In this document: piece after piece, positions 1 through 12,386 of the stretch
Layout: each line of letters opens with the position of its first letter
Position numbering within the stretch: position 1 is the first letter of the stretch
NCBI GenBank assembly: GCA_003864495.1
Contig: ML133433.1
Coordinates: 876,200 to 940,199 of the forward strand
Length of the DNA stretch: 64,000 nt
Source: Nemopilema nomurai
Taxonomy: Eukaryota; Cnidaria; Scyphozoa; Rhizostomeae; Rhizostomatidae
Direction of reading: 5' to 3'
Position numbers and translations under genes: made by a program
Notes under the pieces: generated by a model
Database searches by the model: none
What the model was told of the DNA's origin: nothing
Seen by the model: only the letters and a program-made list of their open reading frames with translations

Positions 1-109
1 ATGTTGATTGGCTCAAACGAATCGTTGAGGCCTTTGTCTGGAAAAGTAAGAGATTAGAAATTAAAACTCCGCAAAGCCAATCACTGCTCTAAGACGTTCT
101 AATTTCAAA
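1..109 (+). promoter_or_regulatory. Partial upstream block of transporter copy 1
   Basis: This is the end of the conserved block that precedes every transporter copy. The inverted CCAAT box (ATTGG at 7-11) and the second CCAAT just before the start codon are present. Compared with other copies the stretch around 45-75 is shortened and the TATA-like element (gatataagta or TATAAAAA elsewhere) is missing. The farther upstream part lies outside the window. Confidence 0.5.
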
Positions 110-1428
110 ATGGAAGACGGGCAAAGTCTGGTAAATCAGCAGATTGAGAACATTGGGTTTGGGAAGTTTCAAACTGCTGCTTTATTCATCTTGTGGCTAC
201 GTATTTTTTCGCACGGGTCTACAGAAAGCCTTGTCGCAATATTGGAGCCGTACCTACGCTGCAAGTGGAACTTGAGTTACATGACTGCAGCTTGGATTGT
301 TTTGCCTGAAGCCGCAGTGAAAATTGCAGGATCAATTCTGCTTGGAAGGCTGTCTGATAAGTATGGAAGGCGCAAAATGATGATTTTGGCATTTTTTTCA
401 ATGCTTACTTTTTCTTTTTTCACTGTCATCCAACGTTTCTTTTATCGATCGAGTAATTGGGATCTCGTCAAGTACACTTTATCATCTACATACGCGATGG
501 AGATTTTGCCGATATCCAAGCGTAAATACATCTCAATTTTTGGAGCAGGGATTTTGCTGGATGTGGGTATGGAATTATTGCTGCCATGATTTCGCTAAAG
601 TATCTAACATGGAGATGGTTCGATGCAATCTCTGAGACCATACCAATAGCTATATCTGGTTTTGCAGTGTTATTTCTCCCAGAATCACCACGATTTCTGG
701 CGACTGCCGGCAAATACGATGCAGCCAATAACGTTTTGAAAAAAATTGCTAAGGTGAATGGATTTGACAATGGGTATACACCTATTTCCAATTCAAGAGA
801 CAAAAACAATGTAAAAATAACTGTCTTCAAGGGACAACACTGGAAATATGAAAACATCAAAAGGATTTTGTTGATATCCTTTCTACAATTTTATGGTGGC
901 AGCCTTTCGGCCACTGCACGATATGGTTCAATGCAGTTTGGGGAAAATTCAGATGATTCAGAATGTGGAGATTGTTCAAGCAAATTGACGTACAAGTATC
1001 GCTGGGCTGTAGAGGCTGGTGCCTTTATTTCCAGTGCAATATCATATTTGTTGCTGGACAAAAGTCACAAGGAAGCTTTCATTGCGACTTCTGATCATCC
1101 TCCTTGCTGTGGTACTTGTGCCATATTACTGGCCTCTGCGTGGGTGGCCTTTTGTCGTTGTGGTAACTCTCACTGTCATAGTTTCGTCGACTCTGAATAA
1201 TGTTCTTCTAGTTTATAGGGCAGAGCTCCTACCTACTAGGATTAGAGCGAGTGGATGTGGCATCTCTGAAGCGGCTAAGCGGCTTGGTTCCTTGCTTGGA
1301 CAATTCATAACCATGTATCTTTACCACTATAATACGTCTTTCGTTTGGCATTTTGCATGGATTGACTGCATTGGGTTTGTTCGTGGTTTTTGTTGTATCA
1401 TAGAAACAAAGAAGAACATTTGAAGTAG
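110..1428 (+). pseudogene. SVOP-like MFS transporter, copy 1 (subtype A), multiply frameshifted
   Basis: Single-exon copy of the array's transporter. The start MEDGQSLVNQQ and the motif A loop GRLSDKYGRRK are intact, but the reading frame is lost between about 390 and 560, where several 1-2 base deletions lie relative to the open copy at 37989. Further lesions are an extra A near 1062 (ggacaaaagtcac), a 2-base loss near 1339 and small losses near 1389 and 1412. The expected stop is at 1426-1428. The late coding part (AKRLGSLLGQ) matches copy 8, whereas the 3' flank matches copy 9, so the copy is mosaic. It could not make a full 12-helix transporter as written. Consensus error in a near-identical repeat is the alternative explanation for some lesions. 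Confidence 0.85.
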
Positions 1429-2053
1429 CATACTTAATGCATTTGATAACCATTTTTGCGTAGAATAAGTTTTTCTTTCTATTTTCCTTTTGCATTCCTA
1501 ATGCTTCATCAATTTTCAAACCTAAGACCAGTTGTCTTGCAGAGTTGGTCCCCTATTCGATATGGAACATTAGGGGTGTATGTGATGACCCCCTAGTATG
1601 TTTCAAAAGGGCTCTCATTTTTAGCTCGGTTTATTGTTAGCCATCCGAAAGTATCTTTGATCCCGGTTAAATTTACATTAGGACGAGCCTCCAACACGGC
1701 TACGCCAACTGTAAGGTGAATTGTGATTATTAAAGAAAAGTGCCGAGCTGCAAAAACCACGAACCATTTCATCACAAACCATCAACAGTTCATGAACTGA
1801 CAACCACAACAACAAAATGTCTCCATGAATAGAACGTAACTAGTACCCATGCTTCCCGGCATGAACAAAGACAATCAAGTAGTAAGAAGTTGTAATGGAT
1901 CATCGTTATACAAATTCCTTACAAATGCTTTCGTCGATGAAGTTCTTTGAAAATATATGTCTAAAGATTATAAAATTCTTTGGGTTTGAAAAACGACGCA
2001 TTTTCATAATTTTCACCATTTCTTGTGACTCATTTTAACGGTGGGATTGAGCG

Positions 2054-2061
2054 TGACGTCA
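2054..2061. promoter_or_regulatory. CRE-type palindrome downstream of a transporter copy
   Basis: A perfect TGACGTCA, the full CREB/ATF-type site, sits about 630 bp after the stop of copy 1 in the context GAGCGTGACGTCACGGTAGG. The same site recurs at 12274, 17447, 28949, 32361, 36146, 39959, 41956, 52187 and 63888. After copies 2, 10 and 12 the site is TGACGTAA instead. Conservation by position may simply reflect repeat copying, so regulatory use is inference. Confidence 0.4.
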
Positions 2062-3851
2062 CGGTAGGCAGATCAATTTATAGTTAAGCAAAACATTTTT
2101 TTGCTAAATTTTGCTTTAGCAAATAATTTGGCCAAATAGACTATAATTTCTTTCTCCTTTTATCATAACATTGGAATGGAGAATGGTATAGGATATGTTG
2201 GTAGTTGAAAGCTAGAAAAACTTATATTTTTTATGCCTAAAATAGTTTTGGGTGGTTTTATAGAGCGTCCCTAGAATGACACGTGATTAACACTTACTGT
2301 CAACAATAGTGGCTACTTTTACCAAACCCTTTCATAACCTTGACATTTGCCCCCCCCCCTCCCACCCCTCCGACATTCAAATGTAAATGCCCGCTCTCAG
2401 GATTGATGGAGATTGGTCAGAATGTCATACCCTACCCAATATCATGTTAGGAACCCCTTTGTCTCTGCAAATTAGAACTGTTGCCTAAGGGGAGACATTT
2501 TCGCCAGAGATTCATTTTTTTCAATATTTCTTTGAGGGTCTATAAACCCAAGCACACTAATGCATTCTGTCTCCTCAGTCTTGCGATAGCGATTGATGCG
2601 ATTTGTAGGAAATTCATATGTCGTTAGATGTGACCAAATATCATTAGGCTGTAGATATCATTATTTCGTTAAGAAGTTCATAAAATGGAGTTCTAGCAGC
2701 ATCCAATGATTCTATTCATGTCCCCTTCTACTGGTTATTGCGTACTTGGCCTCCCTTCTTCATTGGCTCTCACTGTAGTCTACTCATAGAAGTTCTTTTG
2801 TCCGCCTTTACTTTGTAAATTTATTTTTTTTTCGTATGTCATGGGAGCTTTGCCAAATAAAAAGCGAAGACACTTACTTACTTTTTAATATAATCTATCA
2901 ACGCTACGGTTAATCGCAGTAATTCGATTTTCCATCTAAGATTCGAGAACCTTCTTTTAAGTTGGTTCTGAAGGAAATTAGCCTAATAACTTTTGTGACA
3001 AAGATAAAATGTCCCAAATGTATTTGGTTGAGAAAAGCACACATATATTTTTTTCACAACACAATCAGGCTGGAAACCTAATTAGCTGAGCTTTTTATGA
3101 ATATTGCTGTCTTTAGATGACTCTGAAAGCCGAGATCAAAAAATCGAGACAGTACAGATTTTGACCGAATTTTATTATTTCTATGTTGAACCAAATGTGG
3201 AATAAAATCAAAGAGAAGATAGCTTTATGTTATCAATTGTGACCTTTGATATCTAAATTCAGCCCCACTCCCCCACTATCAAACAGATTCGCGGTCCCAG
3301 GCCTCGCCTTCATTTTCCAGCATATCTCAAGCCTGCATCCGAGTATCAAATAATTTTGGTGTAGTAGCGCTTGTTCTTCGGGGCGCAAAAGCTCTTTTTC
3401 CATTTCCAAAGGCAAAACACTAGTCCTGGAAAATGTGATTTGTAGCCATTTTGCATGGACAGAATTAGCAGAGCGGGAAGCTTTCACCCAATCTGATTGG
3501 ATAAAGGTTATTGAACAAGAAGAGTCACTCTGAAAATCGCAATGTGTTCGACTGCCATGCGTGCAGAAATTGTCACGGGCGGCCGCCTATCCTATCAACG
3601 TGATTCTCAATTTATTGCTTTTGAGCATGCGTCAATTCGGTCGCATGGTACGCGTAGCCAAGTAGAAATTGGCCAAAACGAACGGTTACAAACGTTTGGC
3701 ACAATCATTACTCATGACCAGTAGCAATGGAACAAAGGGAAAACATGGTAAATACGCATGCGTCATGCCCCGAATGTTGATTGGCTCAAACGAATCGTTA
3801 AGTCCTTTGTCTGGAAAAGTAGAAGGGAGATAGCATCTCCGCAACTAGAGA

Positions 3852-3859
3852 TATAAAAA
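3852..3859 (+). promoter_or_regulatory. TATA box of transporter copy 2 (TATAAAAA)
   Basis: TATAAAAA lies 69 bp before the ATG. Copies 6 and 10 have the same box at exactly the same distance. Inverted CCAAT (GATTGG) lies about 75 bp further upstream and a direct CCAAT lies between TATA and ATG. The arrangement suits a TATA-dependent promoter with a short leader; the transcription start has not been observed. Confidence 0.55.
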
Positions 3860-3920
3860 TAGTTAAAAACCAAAACTTCCCACAAAGCCAATCACTGCTC
3901 CTAGGCGTTCCAATTTCAAA

Positions 3921-5256
3921 ATGGAAGACGGGCAAGTCCACGTTAATCAGCAGATTGAGAACATTGGGTTTGGGAAGTTTCAATCTGCTGCTTTATTCAT
4001 CTTGTGGCTACGTATTTTTTCTTGCGGGTCTAGAAAACTTGTCGCCATATTGGAGCCGTACCTACGCTGCAAGTGGAGCTTGAGTTATATGACTGCAGCT
4101 TCGATTGTTTTGCCTGAAGCAACAGTGAAAATCGCAGGAGCAATTCTGCTTGGAAGGCTGTCTGATAAGTATGGTAGGCGCAAAACGATGCTCCTGGCAA
4201 TTTTCTTTAATTCTTACTTGACTTTGCTTTTTTCGCTGTCATCCAGCGTAATTCTTTTATCAATAATTCGAGGAAGTATTGGCCTAGTCTCGTCAAGTAC
4301 ACTATTATCAATTACATACGCGATGGAGATTTTGCCGATATCTAAACGTAAATACATGTCAATATTTGCAGCAGGGGTCTTTGCTGGATGTGGGTATGGA
4401 ATTATTGCTGCCATGATTTCGCTAAAGTATCTAACATGGAGGTGGTTCGATGCAATCTCTGAGACTATACCAATGGCCATATCAGGTTTTGCAGTGTTAT
4501 TTCTCCCAGAATCACCACGATTTCTGGCGACTGCCGGCAAATACGATGCAGCCAATAACGTTTTGAAAAAAATTGCTAAGGTGAATGGATTTGACAATGG
4601 GTATACAGCTATTCCAATTCCAGAAACGAAAACAACGTAAGAATTACTGTCTTCAAGGACAACACTGGAAATTTGAAAGCATCAAAAGGATTTTGTTGCT
4701 TTCCTTTCTACAATTTTATGGTGGCAGCCTTTCGGAAACTGCACGATATGGTTCAATGCAGTTTGGGGAAAATTCAGATGATTCAGAATGTGGAGATTGT
4801 TCAAGCAAATTGACGTACAAGTATCGCTGGGGCGTAGAGGTTGGTGTCTTGATATCTAGTGTAATAGCATATTTTTTGCTGGACAAAGTCACAAGAAAAC
4901 GTACAATGCGAATTCTGTTCATCCTCCTTGCTGTATTACTTGTGCCATACTACTGGCCTCTGCGTGGGTGGCCTCTTGTCGTTGTGGTAACTCTCACTGT
5001 CATAGTTTCGTCGACTCTGAATAATGTTCTTATAGTTTATAGGGCAGAGCTCCTACCTACTAGGATTAGATCAAGTGGATGTGGCATCTCTGAAGCGGCT
5101 AGGCAGCTTGGTTCCCTGCTTGGACAATTCATAGCCATGTATCTTTACCATTTTAGTAACACTCTTTCGTTTGGCATTTTACATGGATTGACTGCATTAG
5201 GTTTGTTCGTTGTCCATTGTTGTATCATAGAAACGAAAGAAGAACATTTGAAGTAG
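3921..5256 (+). pseudogene. SVOP-like MFS transporter, copy 2 (subtype B), two single-base deletions
   Basis: Begins MEDGQVHVNQQ and is open to about residue 230, then resumes in another frame to the normal C-terminus ending ETKEEHLK. Against the nearly identical copy 10, one C is missing near 4616 (attccaattcc) and one G near 4656 (caaggacaac), so only the segment between them is misread before a stop at 4638-4640. An in-frame codon is also lost near residue 37 (GSRKL against GSTENL). Motif A (GRLSDKYGRRK), LPESPRF and the AELLPTRIRSSGCG motif are all present. The first fragment would supply only the N-terminal six helices. Either a very young pseudogene or a consensus error. Confidence 0.85.
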
Positions 5257-7109
5257 AATACTTAATGATTTTGATAAACGTTTTAACGTAGAATAAGTTT
5301 TGTTTTTATATTTTCTTTTGTATACCTAATGCTTCCTCATTTTCAAATCTAAGACCAGTTGTCTTGCAGAGTTGAACTCGTATTCGATATGGAACATTAG
5401 GGTGTATGTGATGACCCCCTAGTATGTTTCAAAAGGGCACTCATTTTTAGCACGGTTTACCAATAGCTGTCCGTAAAGTATCTTTGATACCGGTTACGTT
5501 TACATTAGGACGAGTCTCCAACACGGCTACAGCCAACTGTAAGGTGAATTGTGATTATTTAAGAAAAGAACGGAGCTGCAAAAACCACGAACCATTTCAT
5601 CACAAACCATCAACAGTTCAAGAACTGACAACCACAACAACAAAATGTCTCCCTGAATAGAACGTAACTAGTACCCATGCTTCCCGGCATGAACAAAGAC
5701 AATTCTAAAACACGACGCATTTTCATAAATTTCACCATTGCTTGTGACTTATTGCTGGATTGAGCATGACGTAACAGTGGGCAGATCAATAGCAGCAGCA
5801 GCTGGTAGAAGAAAGTTTGGTGTGGTAATAAGAAATCGATAGCATGCCTTCATGCTTTGAAATCTAAGGGTTTTATTCCTGTCATAAGAGGTTTTTGACG
5901 ATTTTCTTTTAATAAGTGAAGTTTATTCTCAATTAGATAGAGACCATGAAGGCCGGTAAAATAGGAGGCCCCCTCACTTTAGAGTAAAGCAAAATATTTT
6001 ACAATTTCTTTATCCTTTTATATTAACATTTAAACGGAGGAAGATATAGCACATGGTGGTAGTAGAAAGCTAGGAAATACTTCCACTGATTTATTTATGC
6101 CTAAAACTGTTTTGGTGGTTTGATAGAGCGTCCCTAAATGACACCTGATTAACACTTAATGTCAACCAAAGTGGCTGCTATAAACCCTTTCACAGTCTTG
6201 ACTTTTTGCCCCCCTCCCCCCCTCTCACTTTCAAATACAAATTGCAGGCCTCGAGATTTGCTTAGTTGTTGTTGTTGTATGGATTCTTATGTAGCGATAC
6301 AGCTTTCAGTTTGTAACAAGAGTTGAGAAAAAGATTAAAGATGTTAATAATCTCGTGTCACATCAGTGATAGATTTGTTCTCATATCTCGACATTCCACT
6401 GTTCATACTCTTTTTTATCTTGCGTGATGTGGCTCAAGTTTTGCTAAAGAATGTTACCCTACCCATGTGTAGGTTATGATTCGAACCGTCTTGCCAGATA
6501 TAACCGTTGCCTCAGGAGGGGGTGGGGGACACTTCATTTCTATTTTTCACTAAAAGGAGCGTTTTCCGACTTTCTGAAGGTTTGGTTTCAAAACCTTGTC
6601 TTGCTTGCTTGGAAGATCAATTGAATAGATCGATAAAGGCAATGTTTACGGAAGAATAATAAGAAACAACAATCTGTTGAGTTATCCATTTAATAAATTA
6701 TTGTTGCCTCCAAATACAATATAATAATCAATTACAGTCTATAGCTGGACCATCTACACAAGTGCATAATTGAGGACCATCTATTGCGTAAATCGCCTAG
6801 CTTTAAAGTCTTGCTCTTTCCTGTAGTGGAAAAAACAGTCATTTGCCGGGCTTGACGTTCAATCGCGTTATTTAACAACCCCAGGCAAAGTTAATTTGCA
6901 AAGCACAACCATCTATTCCAAGCAGAGTCTGAGTTTTCCCTCAGTCATTTGCTTCTTGTGTGTTTCTGCGTTCTCGACGCAGCAATTTGTCATCTCATGA
7001 ATTGAGTTCCAATAAAGCATTTGCGATGTTTCTGCAAAGGAAGATATTATTTGGTCAGACTTTAAATTTGAAAGAAGAATATTATAAGTCTGCCATAATT
7101 GTGGCTTAA
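5257..7109. other. Long spacer 2, proximal part
   Basis: No gene is seen. It is nearly identical to 45169-47000. It holds the 3' flank of the transporter, the degenerate CRE-like TGACGTAA near 5768, a C-rich tract at 6209-6224, a short gttgttgttgttg run near 6269, and then sequence leading into the 3' end of the - strand spliced gene. A possible fifth exon of that gene lies at about 6870-7035 in this copy. Confidence 0.6.
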
Positions 7110-7205
7110 GAAGGTGAGATTTTTGGTGAATGAACCGGGGTGGATAAATTCAGCAATAAGTTCATCTGAAATCGTTGACTTAATCCTTACACAACCTTTA
7201 AATCA

Positions 7206-8484
7206 TTAGCACTTCAATACAAATGCCAAATAATCATCTTCATTAAATTTAGCTACTGGGTATACTTTGGCTCGTGATGGGTGCTTTTCTTTGCTTTTAA
7301 CAAAAAACATCTAGTGTATAGTAACAAGTTGATTAATCAAGATATATGTCCATAGATTTCCTTCTTTACAAAGCTGAATTTGTTTTATAAACCTACATTG
7401 CCATCTTTGCATTCCTTCTCCTTGTCTGAAGACTGCGTATTCCATTAAAAGTGTATCTTCACTCCACGAAGAACACCCTGAAAGAAAACAAACATTGGTT
7501 ACTATTTTTCAATTGTTAACGTTTCGACTATAGCCAGCCAAGATTGGTAAAAGGGTTTAGTCAGCCAACAGAGGAGATCAAAAACCCACCTGGATTCTGA
7601 TCCGTTTCATAAAAGTAGGCAACTGAAAGTCCAAGTCGATGGATAACTCTTTGCATGGAGCCTATGAGAAAAACCGTTCATATAAAATTGAGAATTTGCA
7701 ATTCATACAATAAGAAACTTAGAGCAAAAGCTGCAACAATGTAAGGAATATTTGAGGCTATCATGCTTTATTATTTTTAAACTAGCAACACATCTCTTTG
7801 ATTAACAATTTATGAATTACATACCATCGATGCCTCTGTCCGCAAGTTCTTCTGAGTAACCGTAATCTCTGAATTCGATTGGAGTTGGTGCCCATCTCTC
7901 TACACTTTGGCAACGTGGCTCTCCAAGTAAAGTCTGTTCTTCTCTTCCTAAATCTTCTTCATGAAGGACGGCAGACTCCACAGCAACACCAACCTTCTTG
8001 CTGCGCCTCTTGGCAAGCCATCTTGTCATTTTGTTCAATTTTCTTGAAAGCCACGTGCTTGTTTTTCTGCCACTCTCTACATGAACAAGACAGACATTCT
8101 CTATGCGAAGCTTGTATAAGCATGATTAAGAAACGAAGAGTAAGAAGCTTGTTATTGGATGAAGAACGGCTAAGTAGGCAGCTGAATTATTCTTGGCATT
8201 ATCTGCATAGCTTTCTCTAATATTTTCAGCCGCCAATGAGCTTTGGTTTTCCAGTCACGAAAATATAAGGAAATATCAATGTGTTAAACAGTATTTAGTA
8301 ACTGAGAGATTGATTGTTATTCATGGCAAATTAGAAAACAATTTGCAACAATAGATGCTTTTTAGAATAATGTCATTTGATTGTACTAGATAATGCATCA
8401 GTTCGCAAGAACAAGTTTTCTTACCTCAGTAGCCGCTTCAGTCAGATCAGATACGCGATTGTGCTTCGAAAGTGCTATCCCCAT
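7206..8484 (-). pseudogene. Unrecognised spliced gene, module 1 (- strand), damaged
   Basis: Copy of the second gene of the array, antiparallel to the transporters. Exon 1 is 8425-8484 (starts MGIALSK, donor GAG|GTAAGA), exon 2 is 7825-8076, exon 3 is 7590-7661 and exon 4 runs from 7477 to a stop at 7206-7208. Exon 2 lacks the G found right after the acceptor in other copies, so the join from exon 1 is out of frame. Exon 4 also carries small losses near 7317 and 7380. The intact counterpart is at 47124-48407, where the product is described. No function is assigned. Confidence 0.6.
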
Positions 8485-8666
8485 CTTTGTGAATAAGCTT
8501 AGATCGTAACTCGTCAGCAAAGTACTTCAAAAATGTCCTCGTAGCGATATACGAGTTCAAAATTGTGTCGATTGTGAAGAACTCTCGTGAAATGTTTCCA
8601 ACGCGAAAGTTCAGCAAAGTATGCAAAGTGAAAGTGTAGAAGCCGAGTATTTGTATCATCGCAATC

Positions 8667-8674
8667 TGACGTCA
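8667..8674. promoter_or_regulatory. CRE palindrome upstream of the spliced gene
   Basis: TGACGTCA lies about 185 bp before the proposed ATG at 8484, in the context GCAATCTGACGTCACAATC, which differs from the CRE context behind the transporters. The same site occurs at 13851, 48590 and 60277 before the other first exons. It is a reasonable promoter element for the - strand gene, but this is inferred from position only. Confidence 0.45.
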
Positions 8675-8684
8675 CAATCAAAAA

Positions 8685-10319
8685 TTGAAGCATTAAAAAT
8701 CTGCTGTGATTGGTCGAAATGCCTTATTCCGAACGTTGCGTGGATGCAATTATGTGACGCAACAATCAAAAGATGCACTTGATTTGCCATTTCAACAGAA
8801 GCAGAAATCATCCTTTTAAACTATCTAATAAATACAAATCAGTACTAAAATACAAGCTGGCCTAACTACTTTCTGAGAAAATAAGAAACACTCCTCGATA
8901 CATAGGTTTAAATAGGGATGATTAAAAGGAAAGACGTAGTACAGGCAGCAAATATTTGTGAAAATATTCTAAGCAGTTTTGCATCTTCTCTGCTCTTCAT
9001 GCTTAAGCAACAAGTATAATTGAAAAATGGGCCTCAAGGTTTTGCGTAACTTCAAACGAGTTAACAGCTAGAGTAGACAGTCCTGTCCCGCTTAAATATT
9101 CCACTTTTGATACCCAGTGGCGTGCTGGAGTCCAAGCTGCAAGTGGGGCAACGAGTCAAAATACCGCCCTCCTCTAGTTATCTTTACAAGCTGCAGGTTT
9201 AGCTAATTCTACACAGCATAATTTGCGCATTAAATAATTAAAAACCTATGACTAAAGACGGTAACTTATTTAGGAAATTATAAGTGCCATGAATAATTGT
9301 CGTCATTGGAAAAATTAACTCGGTACCTTTTCCCAGTAAAGTGACTAAAAGATCCTTGAAATTAACTTATTATTTTTGTCTACGCTTGAAAATTTGTACC
9401 ACACAATGAAATAAACGATTCGGCTGACATTAATATAAACAACTTTGATACTGATATCATCAGTAAAGAATCGTAAATCAAGTTCCTTAGTAGAGTTTTG
9501 TATGTTCATGGGAACAACTTTTTCTGAAGATAGGCCTCCTTGGTAGTTTTCTTGGTTGTAATGGTAAGTGCAACCTTTCATAGTAGATAATTTGAATCTG
9601 TTCGAAACTTCATTCCAAATGGAGTGATTTGAAAACTTTTGGGGACCGCCCGTGAAACCCCATTCAACATCGGTGTTCAGTCCCACTCCCCCACTATCAA
9701 ACAGCTGCGCGGTCCCTGGCCTCGCCTTCATTTTCCAGCATATCTCAAGCCTGCATCCAAGTACCAAATAATTTTGGTGTAGTAGGGCTTGTTTTTCGAG
9801 GCTCAAAAGCTCTTTTTCCTTCAGGCCAAACACTTGTCCTGGAAAATGTGATTTGCAGCCATTTTGCATGGACAGAAATAGCAGAGCGGGAAGCTCTCAC
9901 CCAATCTGATTGGATAAAGGTAATTGAAATGGAAGAGTCTGTCTTAAAGTCGCCTTGTGTTCGACTGTCAGGCATTCAGAAATTGTCACCGCCTATCCTA
10001 TCAACGCGATTCTCAATTTATTGCTTTTGAGCGTGCGCCAAGTCGGTCTCGACGTACAGGCGACCAAATAGAGGTTCGTCTAAACGCACTGTCCCAAATA
10101 TTTGGCACAATAATTACGCATGACCAGTAGCGATGGAACAAAGGGGATGTGGGGAAAACATGATAAATACGCATGCGTCATGCCCCGAATGTTGATTGGC
10201 TCAAACGAATCGTTGAGGCCTTTGTCTGAAAGATATAAGTAACTAGAGATTAAAACGAAGTTAAAACTCCAAAACTTCCAGCAAAGCCAATCACTGCTCT
10301 AAGACGTTCTAATTTCAAA
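8685..10319. other. Long spacer 2, distal part, with upstream block of copy 3
   Basis: No convincing gene. Near-identical to 48600-50243 and 60290-61929. From about 9610 it carries the conserved upstream block (CCAATCTGATTGG near 9900, inverted CCAAT near 10195, TATA-like gatataagta at 10232-10241). A long - strand open stretch at 9345-9869 repeats in sister spacers but has no recognisable domain and overlaps the promoter block. Confidence 0.6.
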
Positions 10320-11655
10320 ATGGAAGACGGGCCAAACCGGGTAAATCGGCAGATTGAGAACATTGGGTTTGGGAAGTTTCAAACTGCTGCTTTATTCATT
10401 TGTGGCTACGTATTTTTTCGCACGGGTCTACAGAAAGCCTTGTCGCAATATTGGAGCCGTACCTACGCTGCAAGTGGACTTGAGTTACATGACTGCAGCT
10501 TGGATTGTTTTGCCTGAAGCCGCAGTGAAAATTGCAGGATCAATTCTGCTTGGAAGGCTGTCTGATAAGTATGGAAGGCGCAAAATGATGATTTTGGCAT
10601 TTCTTTTCAATGGTTATCTAAGTTTGCTTTTTTCACTGTCATCCAACGTTTTACTTTTATCGATAATTCGAGGAAGTATTGGCCTGGTCTCGCCAAGTAC
10701 ACTATTATCATTTACATACGCGATGGAGATTTTGCCGATATCCAAGCGTAAATACATCTCAATTTTTGGAGCAGGGGTATTTGCTGGATGTGGGTATGGA
10801 ATTATTGCTGCCATGATTTCGCTAAAGTATCTAACATGGAGATGGTTCGATGCAATCTCTGAGACCATACCAATAGCTATATCTGGTTTTGCAGTGTTAT
10901 TTCTCCCAGAATCACCACGATTTTTGGCAACTGCTGGAAAATACGATGCAGCAAATAACGTTTTGAAAAAGATTGCTAAGGTGAATGGATTTGACAATGG
11001 GTATACAGCTATTCCCAATTCCAGAGAAGAAAACAACGTAAAAATAAATGTCTTCAAGGGACAACCCTGGAAATATGAAAACATCAAAAGGATTTTGTTG
11101 ATTTCTTTTCTACAATTTTATAGTGGCAGCCTTTCGGCCACTGCACGATATGGTTCAATGCAGTTTGGGGAAAATTCAGATGATTCAGAATGTGGAGAAT
11201 GTTTTAACAATTTGACATACAAGTATCGCTTGGCTGTAGGGGTTGGTGACTTGATATCTAGTGCAATATCATATTTGTTGCTGGGCAAAGTCACAAGGAA
11301 AGGTACAATGCGACTTCTGTCATCCTCCTTGCTGTGCTACTTGTGCCATACTACTGGCCTCTGCGTGGGTGGCCCCTTGTTGTCATTGTAACTCTAACTG
11401 TCATAGTTTCGTCGACGCTGAATAGAACTCTTCTAGTTTATAGGGCAGAGCTCCTTCCTACTAGGATTAGAGCGAGTGGATGTGGCATCTCTGAAGCTGC
11501 TAGGCAGCTTGGTTTTTGTTTGGACAATATATAACCATGTATCTTTACCACTTAGTAACACTCTTTCGTTTGGCATTTTGCATGTATTGACTGCATTAGG
11601 TTTGTTCGTGGTACATTGTTGTATCATAGAAACCAAAGAAGAACACTTGAAGTAG
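10320..11655 (+). pseudogene. SVOP-like MFS transporter, copy 3 (subtype C), frameshifted
   Basis: Starts MEDGPNRVNRQ. One T is missing near 10400 (ttcatttgtggc) and one G near 10477 (caagtggact), so residues about 28-53 are misread; the body is then open to about 11315, where a base is lost in cttctgtcatcc. Further single-base losses lie near 11513 and 11548. The normal stop is 11653-11655. The first two lesions are shared with copy 4, which argues for a common damaged ancestor rather than independent read errors. Subtype C marks include ECGECFNNLTYKYRL in the loop after helix 7 and STLNRTLLVYRAELL. Confidence 0.85.
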
Positions 11656-12386
11656 CATACTTAATCCTGAAATGAATTTGGTAACCGTTCTTGCCTAGAT
11701 GAAGTTTTGTTTTTATATTTTATATTTTTGCATACCTAATGCTTTTCAATTTCTTAAATCTAAGACCAGTTGTCTTGCACAGTTAACATTAGGGGTGTAT
11801 GTGATGCCCCCCTTGTATGTTTCAAAAGGGCACTCATTTTTAGCTCGGTTTATTGCTAGCCATCCGGAAAGTCTCTTAGATCCCGGTAAAGTTTACATTA
11901 ATGTCCATCGTCCAACACGGCTACGGCCAGCTGAAATGTGAATTGTGATTGTGAAAAGAGCGCAGCTGCAAAAACCACGAACCATTTCATCACAAACCAT
12001 CAACAGATCAAGAACTGACAACCACAACAACAAAATGTCTCCCTGAATAGAACGCAACAAGTACCCATGCTTCCCGGCACGAACAAAGACAATCAGAAAA
12101 GTAAGAAACGGTTATGGATCATCGTTATACAAATTCCTTACAAATGCTTTCGTCGATGAAGTTCTTTGGAAATGTATATCTAAAGATTATATAATTTTTT
12201 GGGTTTTAAAAAACGACGCATTTTCATAATTTTCACCATTTCTTGTGACTCATTTTAATGGTGGGATTGAGCGTGACGTCACGGTAGGCAGATCAATTTA
12301 TAGTTAAGCAAAACATTTGTTTTGCTAAATTTTGGTTTAGCAAATAATTTGGCCAAATAGACTATAATTTCTTTCTCCTTTTATCT
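11656..12386. other. Plain-type 3' flank of copy 3 up to an assembly gap
   Basis: No gene. It contains the standard 3' flank with a CRE at 12274-12281. It stops at the N run after ccttttatct, the same base at which the window itself ends behind copy 13. Confidence 0.7.

Larger units (their letters stand above)
1429..3920. other. Plain intergenic spacer 1, including upstream block of copy 2
   Basis: No gene is seen. It is the plain type of spacer, nearly identical to 39330-41690. In order it holds a CRE palindrome TGACGTCA at 2054-2061, a C-rich tract at 2350-2371, an AT-rich middle, and from about 3233 the conserved upstream block of the next transporter. That block includes the CCAATCTGATTGG palindrome near 3489, a GC-rich stretch with a NotI-type GCGGCCGC near 3580, an inverted CCAAT near 3780 and a TATA box at 3852. 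Short open stretches here recur in every spacer only because the spacers are repeats. Confidence 0.8.

Noticed and set aside
3542..3724. 60-codon open frame (starts MCSTAMRAEIV) repeated before many transporter copies
   Set aside because: It lies in the conserved upstream block, recurs only because the spacers are copies, and has no recognisable domain or splice support.
8447..8659. 70-codon - strand frame (starts MIQILGFYTF) conserved in the modules
   Set aside because: It runs over exon 1 of the spliced gene in another frame and begins beside the CRE; the splice phases support the MGIALSK frame instead. It may be leader sequence.
9345..9869. Long - strand open stretch (174 codons) in the long spacers
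   Set aside because: Overlaps the transporter upstream block, is broken differently in sister spacers, and has no recognised domain.
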